From Chryseobacterium sp. FH2 (GTDB lineage Bacteria; Bacteroidota; Bacteroidia; Flavobacteriales; Weeksellaceae), in the NCBI RefSeq assembly GCF_001045455.1, contig NZ_LFNE01000008.1, forward strand, positions 98,244-162,243: 64,000 nucleotides of DNA, in the 5' to 3' direction. The number at the start of each line of letters is the position of its first letter. The stretch's first letter is position 1. Below the pieces are notes generated by a model. The model saw nothing but the letters and a program-made list of their open reading frames with translations. It did no database searches and was not told the DNA's origin. Positions 19,057 to 27,551 of this stretch are shown here, one piece after another. The translations under genes and the position numbers were made by a program.

Positions 19057-19884
19057 TCAAGGATATTTGATTGCTTCAGACAGTTCTATTGGATTGTTAT
19101 TTCGCCTAATATAATCCTGCTCCTGTTTTGTAAGTTCTTTATAATCGGGGGTAAATGGTTGTCCTTTTTCATCTTGCCAGATAACTTTCACATTGCCGGA
19201 TTTCATTTCCCTATACGGATCGTTATAATGATCCATACAAACTTTTGAGATTTGTTTTTTTGTAACGTCCAGAGGTTTTGCAGACAAATAGTTTATATCT
19301 ACAGATTCATCTTTCTTTATGGCTGTAAGCTGAAATTCGTAAGAACCTGTGGTGTCTTTCATGTAAACAATCAGTCCAGGCAGACCATTAAAAACAGAAG
19401 GACCGTCTTGCAGCGCAATATCTGTTGTAAACCAGGCTTCCCAAACTCTGTTGGAATAATTAAGTGTGGCTTTCTGACATATATAATTTCCTATTTTATT
19501 TGTTTCCTTGCCAACTTTCCAATTGTAAAAAGGCATTTCTTCTGTTGTTTTATAAAAATTTCTTAATATAGAAGAGAATTTGTAAATTTTTCTTTCTTGA
19601 TTATCTTTTATAATCATAAAATTATAATCATATTTTTTTTGTGATTTTAATCCATTTTTTTCTGATGCTGTCATTAAAGAATCATTAATTAGCTGATCTT
19701 TAGAATAAAATTTTGATATTTTCTTATTGATTAGCAAGATCATATCCTTCTTCTGGGTTTCTTCGGCCAAAGAGTCTTTTTTGAAAGTCATTTGATAGTT
19801 AATCCTATAGTTTTGTCCAAAAGATATTATATAGAGAAATATGAGTAATAAGGTAATTATTCTAAATAATATTTTCCATTTCAT
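19057..19884 (-). CDS. GLPGLI family protein 1
   Basis: 275 residues with an N-terminal hydrophobic export signal (about 1-24). The family-defining N-G-L-P-G-L-I-V motif is near residue 170, after the conserved V-W-E-A-W-F-T-T-D-I segment. GLPGLI proteins (TIGR01200) are exported Bacteroidota proteins of unknown function. Its ATG lies inside the last codons of the SPASM maturase relic upstream (T-A-G of that frame is 20 bases into this gene), which means the two were once translationally coupled. Confidence 0.85.
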   Translation of the reverse strand: MKWKILFRIITLLLIFLYIISFGQNYRINYQMTFKKDSLAEETQKKDMILLINKKISKFYSKDQLINDSLMTASEKNGLKSQKKYDYNFMIIKDNQERKIYKFSSILRNFYKTTEEMPFYNWKVGKETNKIGNYICQKATLNYSNRVWEAWFTTDIALQDGPSVFNGLPGLIVYMKDTTGSYEFQLTAIKKDESVDINYLSAKPLDVTKKQISKVCMDHYNDPYREMKSGNVKVIWQDEKGQPFTPDYKELTKQEQDYIRRNNNPIELSEAIKYP

Positions 19885-20165
19885 AATATTGTATTGCTTT
19901 TTGTTTTAAGGGATTTGTGCTCCATTCTTCCCATTCACCGGTATAGGGGTTGTACCTGCACTTTAGAGGTTTTGAAACGTCCAATTCGGCGTTATTTGTA
20001 TGGGATAGTTCTGTATATGCTCTGCAGTCTGGGCAAATTTACCTGAATTCACAATCTTTGCAGGTTTCTATTTTGTCCTTAGTGAGGTTCCAGTATTTTT
20101 TTAAGTCTTTATTACTCAAAGCTTCTTCCAATCCTGTACTCTTTAGAATTAGAAAAAGTAACACC
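19862..20165 (-). pseudogene. Relic of a grasp-with-spasm SPASM peptide maturase (C-terminus)
   Basis: The gap between two GLPGLI genes, read on the minus strand, gives S-T-G-L-E-E-A-L-S-N-K, then C-K-D-C-E-F-R-stop-I-C-P-D-C-R-A-Y, then P-L-K-C-R-Y-N-P-Y-T-G-E-W-E-E-W. The C-x2-C ... C-x2-C ... C pattern with Y-N-P-Y-T-G-E-W is the SPASM iron-sulfur domain of the maturases in grasp-with-spasm peptide systems. The N-terminal radical SAM part is absent, and a TAA (20039-20041) interrupts the frame where a Tyr or His would be expected. No ATP-grasp partner is present. A dead remnant. Confidence 0.75.
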
Positions 20166-20243
20166 TTCAAAAATCGGTTTTGTAATAAGGTTTTTATTTA
20201 GTTTTGTATTTTTCAATACTCATTCCATTATTATTTGAGATTT

Positions 20244-21092
20244 TTAATTGCTTAGTTCTATTGGGTTTTCATATTTTTTGTTTAACTGTCGTTCTTTTAT
20301 TTTTTGCTGTATCATTTCTTTACCCTCTATAATAGTAGTTCCATAACTTGCAAGCATGCCAATTGCATTGTCGTTAGCATCTTTTAATGCTTGTTCAAAT
20401 TTCGGCTGTGTCGTTTCGGCAGCATTGGTATAACGACTTTCGTATAAACTTACTACTTTCCCTCTCAGCCTATCATTAGGTACAGACTTTACAAGCTCAA
20501 ATTCATAATCTCCTTTATCATCTGTTATTTTGATTATTAATCCCGGCAGTCCACTAAATTTATAAGGGCCATATGGAAACGGAATTTCAGTAGAATACCA
20601 CGCAATCCAGTTTCTTCCTTTATAATTAAGCTCAGCTTTTTTACAACTAATCGTATTGATTACTTTTGATTCGTTAATAAGTTTCCAATTGCTTATTGTT
20701 GGTTCTTTATAGGTAAGTAATGACATTCCAACCAATCGAAAATATTGAATATTTTCATTTGACTGTATAATGGTATATGGAAAATTTGTTTTTGGAACCG
20801 ACACTCCTTTAAGGCTAAGAATAGTAGTATTTCCTTCAGTAATTGTTTTTGTTGAATTTTTTAGTACAGAATCCCTTTTAAGAGATTGAGTGCTGGCAAA
20901 AAAGGCTCGCATATTACCTACTTGTAATGTGAAAAATTCTTCATGCTTATAATCCGGTGTCTGTGTATTTAACTTGGCTTTTAGCAGATAGGTGAAGTCA
21001 CCATGTAGACTATCTTTTTTATCGGATTGTGAATAAAATAACGTGGCAAAAAATAATAAGAATAATTGAAATAATTTTTTATAATAATACAT
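20244..21092 (-). CDS. GLPGLI family protein 2
   Basis: 282 residues, export signal about 1-21 (ending F-Y-S-Q). Motif F-S-G-L-P-G-L-I-I about residue 182, preceded by R-N-W-I-A-W-Y-S-T-E-I-P-F. Same family and same strand as the copies at 19057 and 25308, only moderately alike, so an old duplication. It lies directly upstream of the maturase relic. Function unknown. Confidence 0.85.
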   Translation of the reverse strand: MYYYKKLFQLFLLFFATLFYSQSDKKDSLHGDFTYLLKAKLNTQTPDYKHEEFFTLQVGNMRAFFASTQSLKRDSVLKNSTKTITEGNTTILSLKGVSVPKTNFPYTIIQSNENIQYFRLVGMSLLTYKEPTISNWKLINESKVINTISCKKAELNYKGRNWIAWYSTEIPFPYGPYKFSGLPGLIIKITDDKGDYEFELVKSVPNDRLRGKVVSLYESRYTNAAETTQPKFEQALKDANDNAIGMLASYGTTIIEGKEMIQQKIKERQLNKKYENPIELSN

Positions 21093-21174
21093 AAGAATTT
21101 GTTTAAATGTAAAATTGCACTTATAAAGTAAATAATTACGTTATAAGTGCATATAATTTGATATATTCTAAATG

Positions 21175-21432
21175 TTAATAACCATTTCCACAGTAATTTG
21201 CTTCAACCATATTAGCCCATATCTGACCTTGCTCTTGAGTCCAGTCTTGAGTGGTTGTGGCAGCCACTCCACAAGAAGTATAAGTAACAAAAGTACTTTT
21301 AACTTTTTTAGATTTTAGTTTTACTTGTTTAGAGGACTTTTGAATGTTGGAATTTGAACTTTTTATAGTTATCGTTTTCGCACTTGTCATACCAGCTACT
21401 AAAATTGCAGTTGCTAAAATTAAATTTTTCAT
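21175..21432 (-). CDS. Small secreted protein with two cysteines
   Basis: 85 residues. Signal peptide (about 1-18, ending T-S-A-K), then a Lys/Ser-rich stretch (20-48) and a C-terminal part T-S-C-G-V-A-A-T-T-T-Q-D-W-T ... Y-C-G-N-G-Y. ATG is preceded by an A-rich region and the gene stands 82 bases upstream of a GLPGLI gene on the same strand. I do not recognise a family. Position next to a lost peptide-modification operon makes a secreted peptide role conceivable, nothing more. Confidence 0.55.
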   Translation of the reverse strand: MKNLILATAILVAGMTSAKTITIKSSNSNIQKSSKQVKLKSKKVKSTFVTYTSCGVAATTTQDWTQEQGQIWANMVEANYCGNGY

Positions 21433-22040
21433 CTTTTTTTAAAAATTTTTAGTTTTTTTATCTGAATCTCAAGTTTATACACATTGATTGCTCTATGGTG
21501 TTTACTTAAAAGTATATTTAATCATCTTTCTCTTGCATTGTACACTACAAAATACTCCATGTTTAAACTGTTTTCATTCCCAAGCTAGCCAGTTATAAAA
21601 CTAAAAAAGCGTGGAACTATGTCTATTGTTCTAGTAGGTACTGGTATACCCGAGAAACGAATAGAATAGCCCACGCCGAAGCGTGAGCATTGCTATTCCT
21701 GTTTCTCATGAAAATTACCAGTTTTACTAGAACAAGAAAGCTAATGCTTTATATTTTAAATGACAGATTAGTATCTATTTTCTGACTACAATGTTAAATC
21801 TTTTTTTTCACAAAAAAAAGATTTTTGGAAGAGGTTTTAAAAATAATTGGGCTGCATTAACTGTTCTCCGATAATGTCTGTAAAAAAAACTAAAATACAT
21901 ATTAACTTGTTGATATTTTTAATCATCAGGCCGGTTTATTAAAATAAGGGTATGGAGAATAATTCATTTATGACAGATATATTTAGTAAACATGATATTT
22001 TTTTGAATTAATTTTTATTTTTATCAAAATTAAAATTCAG
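21433..22040. other. 608-base gene-free stretch
   Basis: Between a small secreted protein gene and an MFS gene transcribed away from each other. Apart from the 110-base hairpin at 21626-21735 and presumed promoters, I see no open frame of substance. Confidence 0.6.
21626..21735. repeat. 110-nt imperfect inverted repeat (hairpin element)
   Basis: Nested complementary blocks in mirrored order: TTGTTCTAGTA (21626) with TACTAGAACAA (21725), ACTGGTA (21640) with TACCAGT (21716), GAGAAAC (21652) with GTTTCTC (21701), GAATAG (21659) with CTATTC (21693), and CACGC (21672) with GCGTG (21681) around the loop CGAA. About 36 paired bases separated by small bulges. No T-run follows either end, so it is not a simple terminator. 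It could be a REP/MITE-like element or a structured RNA. Confidence 0.7.
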
Positions 22041-23282
22041 ATGCAAGAACTATCTTTATCTTCAAAATTGAAGTGTATTTTTTCTATTCCGGTGATTATT
22101 GCGGCTTTAGGCTATTTTGTTGATATTTATGACCTGCTTTTATTCGGTATTGTAAGGATTCCAAGTTTAAAATCTTTAGAACTGAATCCGGATATTGACG
22201 GAACCTTTATTCTCAACTGCCAAATGGTTGGCTTGCTTATCGGAGGGATTTTCTGGGGTATGTTCGGAGATAAAAAGGGGAGGCTTTCCGTATTATTCGG
22301 ATCAATCCTGGTATATTCTTTGGCTAATATTGCCTGTGGATTTTTACCTTATTTTCCAAAAGAGCATTTAGTATATCAATATGCGGCTTTAAGGTTTATC
22401 GCAGGCATTGGTCTTGCCGGAGAGCTGGGAGCGGGAATTACCCTTGTTTCTGAAAGTTTACCAAAAAATTTAAGAGCAATCGGAACCTCTGTGGTAGCCG
22501 GTTTTGGCTTGATGGGTGCTGTTGTGGCACAGCTAACCGTAGAATTATCAGGTGGCTGGAATATTTCATATATTATTGGCGGGATTTTGGGGATTCTTCT
22601 CTTGTTTTTAAGAATCAGCGTTTCAGAATCGGGTATCTATAAAAATATTGAAAGTAAATCTGTTTCAAAAGGCAATTTTCTGTCCTTTTTCACTCATAAA
22701 GATCGTTTAATCAGATATTTAAAATGCATTGCAGTTGGCTTACCCACGTGGTATTGTATCGGGATTTTAGCGGTTTTGGCCAATCAATTTGCTCCGGAAT
22801 TGGGCATTAAAGAAATCAACCCCGGAAAAGCAATTATGTGGGCCTATGTTGGTATTTCTGTAGGTGATTTGATGAGCGGGTTTATTTCTCACGCTTTGAA
22901 GTCCCGTAAAATGGCTATTTTTTATATGCTTGCTTTTACCATTATCGGTGTTGCTTTTATGCTTTTCGGAAATACAGATACAGAAACTAAATATTATATT
23001 TTTTGTGTGTGGCTTGGTTTGGGAACGGGTTATTGGGCAATGTTTGTGACGTTGGCGGCAGAACAGTTTGGGACAAATATCAGAAATACGGCAACGACTA
23101 CCGTTCCGAATATGGTGCGCGGTTTGGTTCCTGTGATGATTTTTGGTTTTGATTTTTTTAAGAAAGACTTTTCAGTGATTATGAGCGCTGCTATTGTTGG
23201 TATCATCGTCTTTGGGTTGGCTTTTTATTCTTCGCTTACCATTTCTGAGACTCATAATAAAGATTTGGAATTTACGGAATAA
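22041..23282 (+). CDS. MFS transporter (metabolite:H+ symporter type)
   Basis: 413 residues, about twelve helices. The loop 2-3 motif reads G-M-F-G-D-K-K-G-R, and R-F-I-A-G-I-G-L-A-G-E-L-G-A-G appears in helix 4, both typical of the sugar/metabolite:H+ symporter branch (ShiA/ProP-like). Probable uptake of an organic acid or similar; substrate not deducible. The gene stands alone with a long AT-rich upstream region. Confidence 0.8.
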   Translation: MQELSLSSKLKCIFSIPVIIAALGYFVDIYDLLLFGIVRIPSLKSLELNPDIDGTFILNCQMVGLLIGGIFWGMFGDKKGRLSVLFGSILVYSLANIACGFLPYFPKEHLVYQYAALRFIAGIGLAGELGAGITLVSESLPKNLRAIGTSVVAGFGLMGAVVAQLTVELSGGWNISYIIGGILGILLLFLRISVSESGIYKNIESKSVSKGNFLSFFTHKDRLIRYLKCIAVGLPTWYCIGILAVLANQFAPELGIKEINPGKAIMWAYVGISVGDLMSGFISHALKSRKMAIFYMLAFTIIGVAFMLFGNTDTETKYYIFCVWLGLGTGYWAMFVTLAAEQFGTNIRNTATTTVPNMVRGLVPVMIFGFDFFKKDFSVIMSAAIVGIIVFGLAFYSSLTISETHNKDLEFTE

Positions 23283-23458
23283 ATAAGATTTGTTTAAGAA
23301 ATAATTAATAGTAATCTTCCGTTTATAACATAAGTAAGTGCAACAAAATAAATTAATTATGAAATTTACTATTAAATTATGCGTTGAATAATTAATATTT
23401 GTTTAACTTTGAAATAGAACTAAAACTATATTGTTTAATCTCAAAAACACATCACACC

Positions 23459-23644
23459 ATGTCACAAGAAATTTTAAAAAATGCTAAAAAATTAAGAAAA
23501 AGCGACCTGAAAAACATTATGGGAGGAGTCGGTAAAATTGGAACTCCGGATTTATCTCTTTGCGGTTGTAGCTGCACGGGAGCTGTTACAGGTCCTAAAT
23601 ATTGTTCAACATACATTGGATGCCCACAGGTAATTACTTGCTAG
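23459..23644 (+). CDS. Cys-rich peptide with double-glycine leader (bacteriocin-like)
   Basis: 61 residues. Leader K-K-L-R-K-S-D-L-K-N-I-M-G-G has the charged, amphipathic pattern and terminal Gly-Gly cleaved by C39-peptidase exporters. The 38-residue core contains six cysteines (C35, C37, C39, C49, C55, C61), arranged C-G-C-S-C then single cysteines. The start ATG 23459 was preferred over an upstream frame because the leader begins there. No exporter, immunity or modifying enzyme is adjacent. Chryseobacterium genomes carry several such bacteriocin-like genes. A terminator follows at 23703. Confidence 0.7.
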   Translation: MSQEILKNAKKLRKSDLKNIMGGVGKIGTPDLSLCGCSCTGAVTGPKYCSTYIGCPQVITC

Positions 23645-23702
23645 TCTGATGTTTAAACAGAATTATTTCAATTAGAAATAAACATTTCCACATTTAATAC
23701 GC

Positions 23703-23736
23703 AAAAACCTTCTGGATTTCCAAAAGGTTTTTGTTA
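23703..23736 (+). terminator. Terminator of the double-glycine peptide gene
   Basis: Stem AAAAACCTTnnGG / CCnnAAGGTTTTT with loop ATTT and a T-run, about 60 bases after the peptide stop. Confidence 0.7.
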
Positions 23737-23886
23737 TTTTAATATATTGTTGTTCAGAACAATAGGATACTATAAATTTATAGCTCATAATTTTTCCAGA
23801 ATAAAAAAGTTTTCCGACACTTATAAAAAAATCATAGAAGTACACTGCTAGAGCTAGCTCCTAATTTTTAACCTCGGGCTTTTCAT

Positions 23887-25191
23887 TTATAAATCGGAAA
23901 AACTTTTATCATTAAGATATTCAAACCTTTTATTTTTTGCTTCCCCAATTTTTTGTTTCGTATAAATGCTGTTATTTCCTGAAAATAAATAAGATATAAT
24001 GCAGGCGATAGCTATATAAATGCCCGATTCAACTCCAAATAACTCAATTCCCATCAACATACAGGCCAATGGAGTATTGGTTGCTCCTGCAAAAACTGCC
24101 ACAAACCCCATTCCTGCCAATAATCCGGAAGGTAACGGAATAAATAATGATAAAGCGCTTCCTAAAGTGGCTCCAATAAAGAATAAGGGAGTTACTTCAC
24201 CTCCTTTGAAACCTGCAGAAAGTGTGATAATCGTAAAAATCATTTTTAATGCAAAATCATAAAGAGGAAGTTGGGTTTGGAAAGATTCTACAATAGTTGG
24301 AATTCCCAACCCGATATATCTCGTCGTTCCCATTGTAAAAACAGCAATCGAAATAATAATTCCGCCAATTACGGGACGTAAAGGAGGATATTTTATGTTA
24401 AACTTAAAAATAGAACTTCCCCAATGAATCATTTTGCTAAAAGTTGCTGCACAGGCTCCAAAAGCAATTCCGGCTAAAATACTGTATATGACAGGCAAAA
24501 ATTCAAGTTTTGGGATAAAATCTATATGATAGTGAGTGTGTTTTACATTCCAGAGATGAGTTGCCCAATCCGCGAGAATTGCAGAAGCAAAAGCAGGGAA
24601 AATAGCATTATAACGAATTCTTCCAATCAAAAAAACTTCAAGCCCGAAGACCGCACCCGCCAGGGGTGTCCCGAAAACAGAACCAAACCCTGCCGCAATA
24701 GCGGAAATAATTAAAATTTTTCTTTCATTTTTGTCTAATTTAAAAGGTTTACTGAACTGATCTGCAATCGCTCCGGCCATTTGAAGAGCTGTTCCTTCCC
24801 GTCCTGCTGAACCGCCGAAAAAATGAGTCACCATTGTCCCCAAATAAACAAAAGGAGCCATTTTGAACGGAATTGTTTTTTTAGGTTCGTGAATGGTGTC
24901 AATCAATAAATTATTTCCCGATTCGACCTCTTTTCCGAAATAATAATATAAAACTCCAACCAAAAATCCGGCAGCGGGCAGAAATGCGATTAACCAGATA
25001 TTATTTTCTCTGAAATTTGTTGCCCACTCTAATGATTGTAAAAAACCTGCAGAGGCTGTTCCCACCAAAGACCCCATCATAAGACTTATACAGAACCATT
25101 TGAAAATATAAGGTAAAGCCGGATACTTTCTAAAGAAAAATTTTGTGTGAAAAGTTGCTTTTCGTTTTAATGTTCGTTGGTTTTTAGACAT
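23887..25191 (-). CDS. clcF: ClC-type fluoride/proton antiporter
   Basis: 434 residues with the ClC fold. The anion-pathway motifs read G-G-S-A-G-R-E-G-T and G-G-E-V-T-P-L-F-F, with a gating Glu in G-R-E-G. A fluoride riboswitch lies directly upstream in the 5' leader, which assigns this protein to the CLC-F (EriC-F) group that exports F- in exchange for H+ across the inner membrane. Without the riboswitch only 'chloride channel family' could be said. No CrcB is present in the window. The charged N-terminal tail (about 1-25) is ordinary. Confidence 0.88.
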   Translation of the reverse strand: MSKNQRTLKRKATFHTKFFFRKYPALPYIFKWFCISLMMGSLVGTASAGFLQSLEWATNFRENNIWLIAFLPAAGFLVGVLYYYFGKEVESGNNLLIDTIHEPKKTIPFKMAPFVYLGTMVTHFFGGSAGREGTALQMAGAIADQFSKPFKLDKNERKILIISAIAAGFGSVFGTPLAGAVFGLEVFLIGRIRYNAIFPAFASAILADWATHLWNVKHTHYHIDFIPKLEFLPVIYSILAGIAFGACAATFSKMIHWGSSIFKFNIKYPPLRPVIGGIIISIAVFTMGTTRYIGLGIPTIVESFQTQLPLYDFALKMIFTIITLSAGFKGGEVTPLFFIGATLGSALSLFIPLPSGLLAGMGFVAVFAGATNTPLACMLMGIELFGVESGIYIAIACIISYLFSGNNSIYTKQKIGEAKNKRFEYLNDKSFSDL

Positions 25192-25197
25192 AATTTC

Positions 25198-25232
25198 CCT
25201 GATTAGTTATTATCAATAATCTCTTAATCAGG
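25198..25232 (-). promoter_or_regulatory. Expression platform: RBS-sequestering stem
   Basis: On the minus strand CCTGATTA (25232-25225), the 3' end of the aptamer, is the perfect complement of TAATCAGG (25205-25198), which contains the AGGGA ribosome binding site 6 bases before the ATG. Pairing would hide the site when the aptamer is not folded. Confidence 0.65.
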
Positions 25233-25282
25233 CGTCATCAGCTTTTGAAAGCGGTTGGGGAAGGAAGAGCACCATTTCCTTT
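25227..25282 (-). ncRNA. Fluoride riboswitch (crcB motif)
   Basis: On the minus strand: GGAAATGGTGCTCTTCC, then CCAACCGCTTT, CAAAAGC, and TGATGACGCCTGA. It fits the crcB aptamer: GGAA/TTCC hairpin, GGTG pairing with CGCC, GCTT/AAGC helix and the conserved TGATGAC-GCCT. It is 35 bases upstream of the ClC gene, the standard setting for fluoride-responsive control. Confidence 0.9.
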
Positions 25283-25289
25283 TGTGTTG

Positions 25290-25297
25290 CAAATATA
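25290..25297 (-). promoter_or_regulatory. Promoter box TATATTTG for the fluoride riboswitch transcript
   Basis: Minus-strand TATATTTG fits TAnnTTTG. Transcription would start within about ten bases of the aptamer's first stem. Confidence 0.6.
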
Positions 25298-25307
25298 AGT
25301 ATTATTT

Positions 25308-26147
25308 TTAATTTTTATAGTGAACAGCTTTGTCAATCTCAATAGGATTGTTATATTTTCTGATGATTTCCTGCATACTTTTTACCTGCATATTTAGCTC
25401 ATCAATGCTATGGATTTCTCTTCCGTTGATATTGATATTTAAATTGTTGTTGGTTTTACTGAAATTTGTCCTTTCGAAAGAAAAAGGATCATTATAAAAT
25501 TCTAATAAAAGCTTTTGTTTTTGCTTTTCATTAATAGGGATTGCTTTGTCCCCGAAATTTGATTCAAGAAAATCTTCGGTAGGATAGATATCTTGAAGTT
25601 TCTGGTGTTTAATAAGATGATAAATAAAATTTTTCTTTGTATCGGAAATCTCAAATATGAGACCGGGAAGCCCTGAAAATTTAAAAGGCCCTTCATTGAA
25701 GGGAATCTCTTTATTGAACCAGGCAATCCAGCTTCTTCCGCCAAAATTGGCTGTTGCTTTCTGTAAGGTGTAATTTTGAACCTTTTTAGTTTCACTGGAA
25801 ATATTCCAGGTAATTTTATCATTGGTTTTAAATGAGTAATAGCCAAATTTAATATTGATAAAATTTTCATTATCAAAAGTATTAGGTTTTCTTTTTACAA
25901 TTTGCCCTGTCATATCAACATGTTTGTTGTCTATGTTTCCGAATTTTTTGTTTAAAGAATCTGCGATGAGAAGGTTACGTCCGTAAAACTTAACATTTTG
26001 AGAATTGATATCCAAAATCATATTGAATTTTTGATAATCAGATTCGGTGGAATCCATTTTCAATTGCAGTTCATAAACAAATCTATGAGTCTGCGAATTC
26101 AAAGAAGCTATGAGCAATAACCCAATAAGTTTTAAAATTTTTTTCAT
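25308..26147 (-). CDS. GLPGLI family protein 3
   Basis: 279 residues, export signal about 1-19 (ending L-N-S-Q). Motif F-S-G-L-P-G-L-I-F about residue 170, preceded by R-S-W-I-A-W-F-N-K-E-I-P-F, close to the copy at 20244. It lies immediately upstream of the ClC leader on the same strand (the riboswitch promoter falls just beyond its stop). Function unknown. Confidence 0.85.
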   Translation of the reverse strand: MKKILKLIGLLLIASLNSQTHRFVYELQLKMDSTESDYQKFNMILDINSQNVKFYGRNLLIADSLNKKFGNIDNKHVDMTGQIVKRKPNTFDNENFINIKFGYYSFKTNDKITWNISSETKKVQNYTLQKATANFGGRSWIAWFNKEIPFNEGPFKFSGLPGLIFEISDTKKNFIYHLIKHQKLQDIYPTEDFLESNFGDKAIPINEKQKQKLLLEFYNDPFSFERTNFSKTNNNLNININGREIHSIDELNMQVKSMQEIIRKYNNPIEIDKAVHYKN

Positions 26148-26194
26148 GATTGGTCATCTTATATTAGATCCTAAATTTTATAAATATTTTGACC

Positions 26195-26662
26195 TTATAA
26201 AAATGGTTTCATTTCGTCTTCGATCTGGGTTCTGAGCTCCATAAGACGTTTTGCATACTGTTCCTGTTGTTTTTCTTCTTCAGTTTCAGGAACCCATTTC
26301 GGAACAGGAAGTTTTTTCCCGTTTTCATCTACAGCCACAAAAACAATAATACAGTGTGTTTTTTTGTCAAAATTGGGTTGCTTCAGATTTCTTGAAAATA
26401 CATTAATTGAAATATGCATACTTGAAGAGCCCGTATAAATTACCTGGGCTTCTACTTTTACAATTTCCCCGATTTTAATGGGCTCATAGAAACGTATTCC
26501 GCCAACATAAACAGTGACCGAATAATTTCCGCTCCATGTTGTTGCACATGCATAACCCGCCTGATCAATCCATTTCATCACGCTTCCTCCATGTACATTT
26601 CCTCCGTAATTAACATCTGAAGGCTCTGAAATAAACTGAAAAGTAATAGGTTTGTTTTCCAT
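26195..26662 (-). CDS. Acyl-CoA thioesterase (YciA/hot-dog)
   Basis: 155 residues. Single hot-dog domain with N-Y-G-G-N-V-H-G-G-S-V-M-K-W-I-D, the signature of the YciA/BACH acyl-CoA thioesterase group, followed by a polar C-terminal helix. It hydrolyses acyl-CoA to free acid and CoA in the cytosol. Transcribed alone. Confidence 0.87.
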   Translation of the reverse strand: MENKPITFQFISEPSDVNYGGNVHGGSVMKWIDQAGYACATTWSGNYSVTVYVGGIRFYEPIKIGEIVKVEAQVIYTGSSSMHISINVFSRNLKQPNFDKKTHCIIVFVAVDENGKKLPVPKWVPETEEEKQQEQYAKRLMELRTQIEDEMKPFL

Positions 26663-26781
26663 CCCTGTAAAATTTGAATAAAGATATTTAATAATTTTTA
26701 AAATCTTAGATTAAATCCTACTTTTGAAAGATGAAACCTTGAGAAAGGCAATTTTTAATAAATAATAAAACCATATATACA

Positions 26782-27138
26782 ATGAAGAAAGTATTTTATC
26801 TTAATACATGTGATACTTGTAGAAAAATTTTAGCCCAGTTTGACCTTACAGACTGGGAGCTTCGTGAGATTAAAAAAGAACCGGTTACCAAGGAAGAGCT
26901 TGCTGAAATGTATGAAAAAACAAAATCTTATGAAGCACTTTTCAGCAAAAAATCAACTCAGATAAAATTGAGAGGGCTGGATGTAAAATCTTTGAAAGAA
27001 AAAGATTTTAAAGAATTATTGCTTGATCATTACACATTTTTGAAACGTCCTGTTTTTCTTACAGACAATGAGATTTTTGTAGGAAATGATAAAAAAAATG
27101 TGGAAGCCTTGAGAGAATTTTTTGGAGTAGCTGAATGA
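26782..27138 (+). CDS. ArsC/Spx family protein
   Basis: 118 residues, thioredoxin-like. C-D-T-C-R-K near the N-terminus and K-R-P-V-F-L near the C-terminus match the arsenate reductase family (ArsC/YffB/Spx). Arsenate reduction is not certain: the flanking genes are not arsenic genes, and many family members have other roles. Its last four bases overlap the start of the next gene (ATGA). Confidence 0.82.
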   Translation: MKKVFYLNTCDTCRKILAQFDLTDWELREIKKEPVTKEELAEMYEKTKSYEALFSKKSTQIKLRGLDVKSLKEKDFKELLLDHYTFLKRPVFLTDNEIFVGNDKKNVEALREFFGVAE

Positions 27139-27473
27139 AGTATTTAGTTTCCATATTGATTTTTATTTCATTCACTCTGAAATGTCAAACGGTTTACAGA
27201 ACACCTTCAGGTACGAAGTATCATCTTTCATCATGCAGAATGGTGAAAAATGTTTCTTCAGGTCTTGATGTGAGTAAAGCTTTGGAGCAAGGCTTGCAAC
27301 CATGTAATATTTGTAAACCTTCGATAAGAAATACTTATGGGATTGTCTCTAAACCTAAAAAAATAAATGGAACAAATAAGGGAAATCAATGTCTAGGAAT
27401 TACAAAGAAAGGAACAAGATGTCAACATTATACTAGGATTGGAAATGATTATTGTTTTCAACATATGCCTTAA
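27135..27473 (+). CDS. Small secreted protein with two Cys/His zinc-type motifs
   Basis: 112 residues. Signal peptide about 1-18. First motif (20-65): Y-H-L-S-S-C-R-M ... C-N-I-C-K-P-S, the Cys/His arrangement of Ada-like metal-binding tails found in secreted nucleases. Second motif (85-112): Q-C-L-G-I-T-K-K-G-T-R-C-Q-H ... Y-C-F-Q-H, of the DUF5763 type. Both should bind zinc. It overlaps the ArsC-like gene by four bases, so the two are co-translated. Confidence 0.7.
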   Translation: MKYLVSILIFISFTLKCQTVYRTPSGTKYHLSSCRMVKNVSSGLDVSKALEQGLQPCNICKPSIRNTYGIVSKPKKINGTNKGNQCLGITKKGTRCQHYTRIGNDYCFQHMP

Positions 27474-27551
27474 TAATTCTGCTTTTCGAATTTCGAAAGA
27501 AAATTTTATGGGAGCAAAATTATAAAGGATATTTTGATTATCATTAAAAAA

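Noticed and set aside
23847..23858. Small inverted repeat GCTAG-AG-CTAGC
   Set aside because: Five-base arms with two-base loop, no relation to promoter or gene ends; chance is likely.
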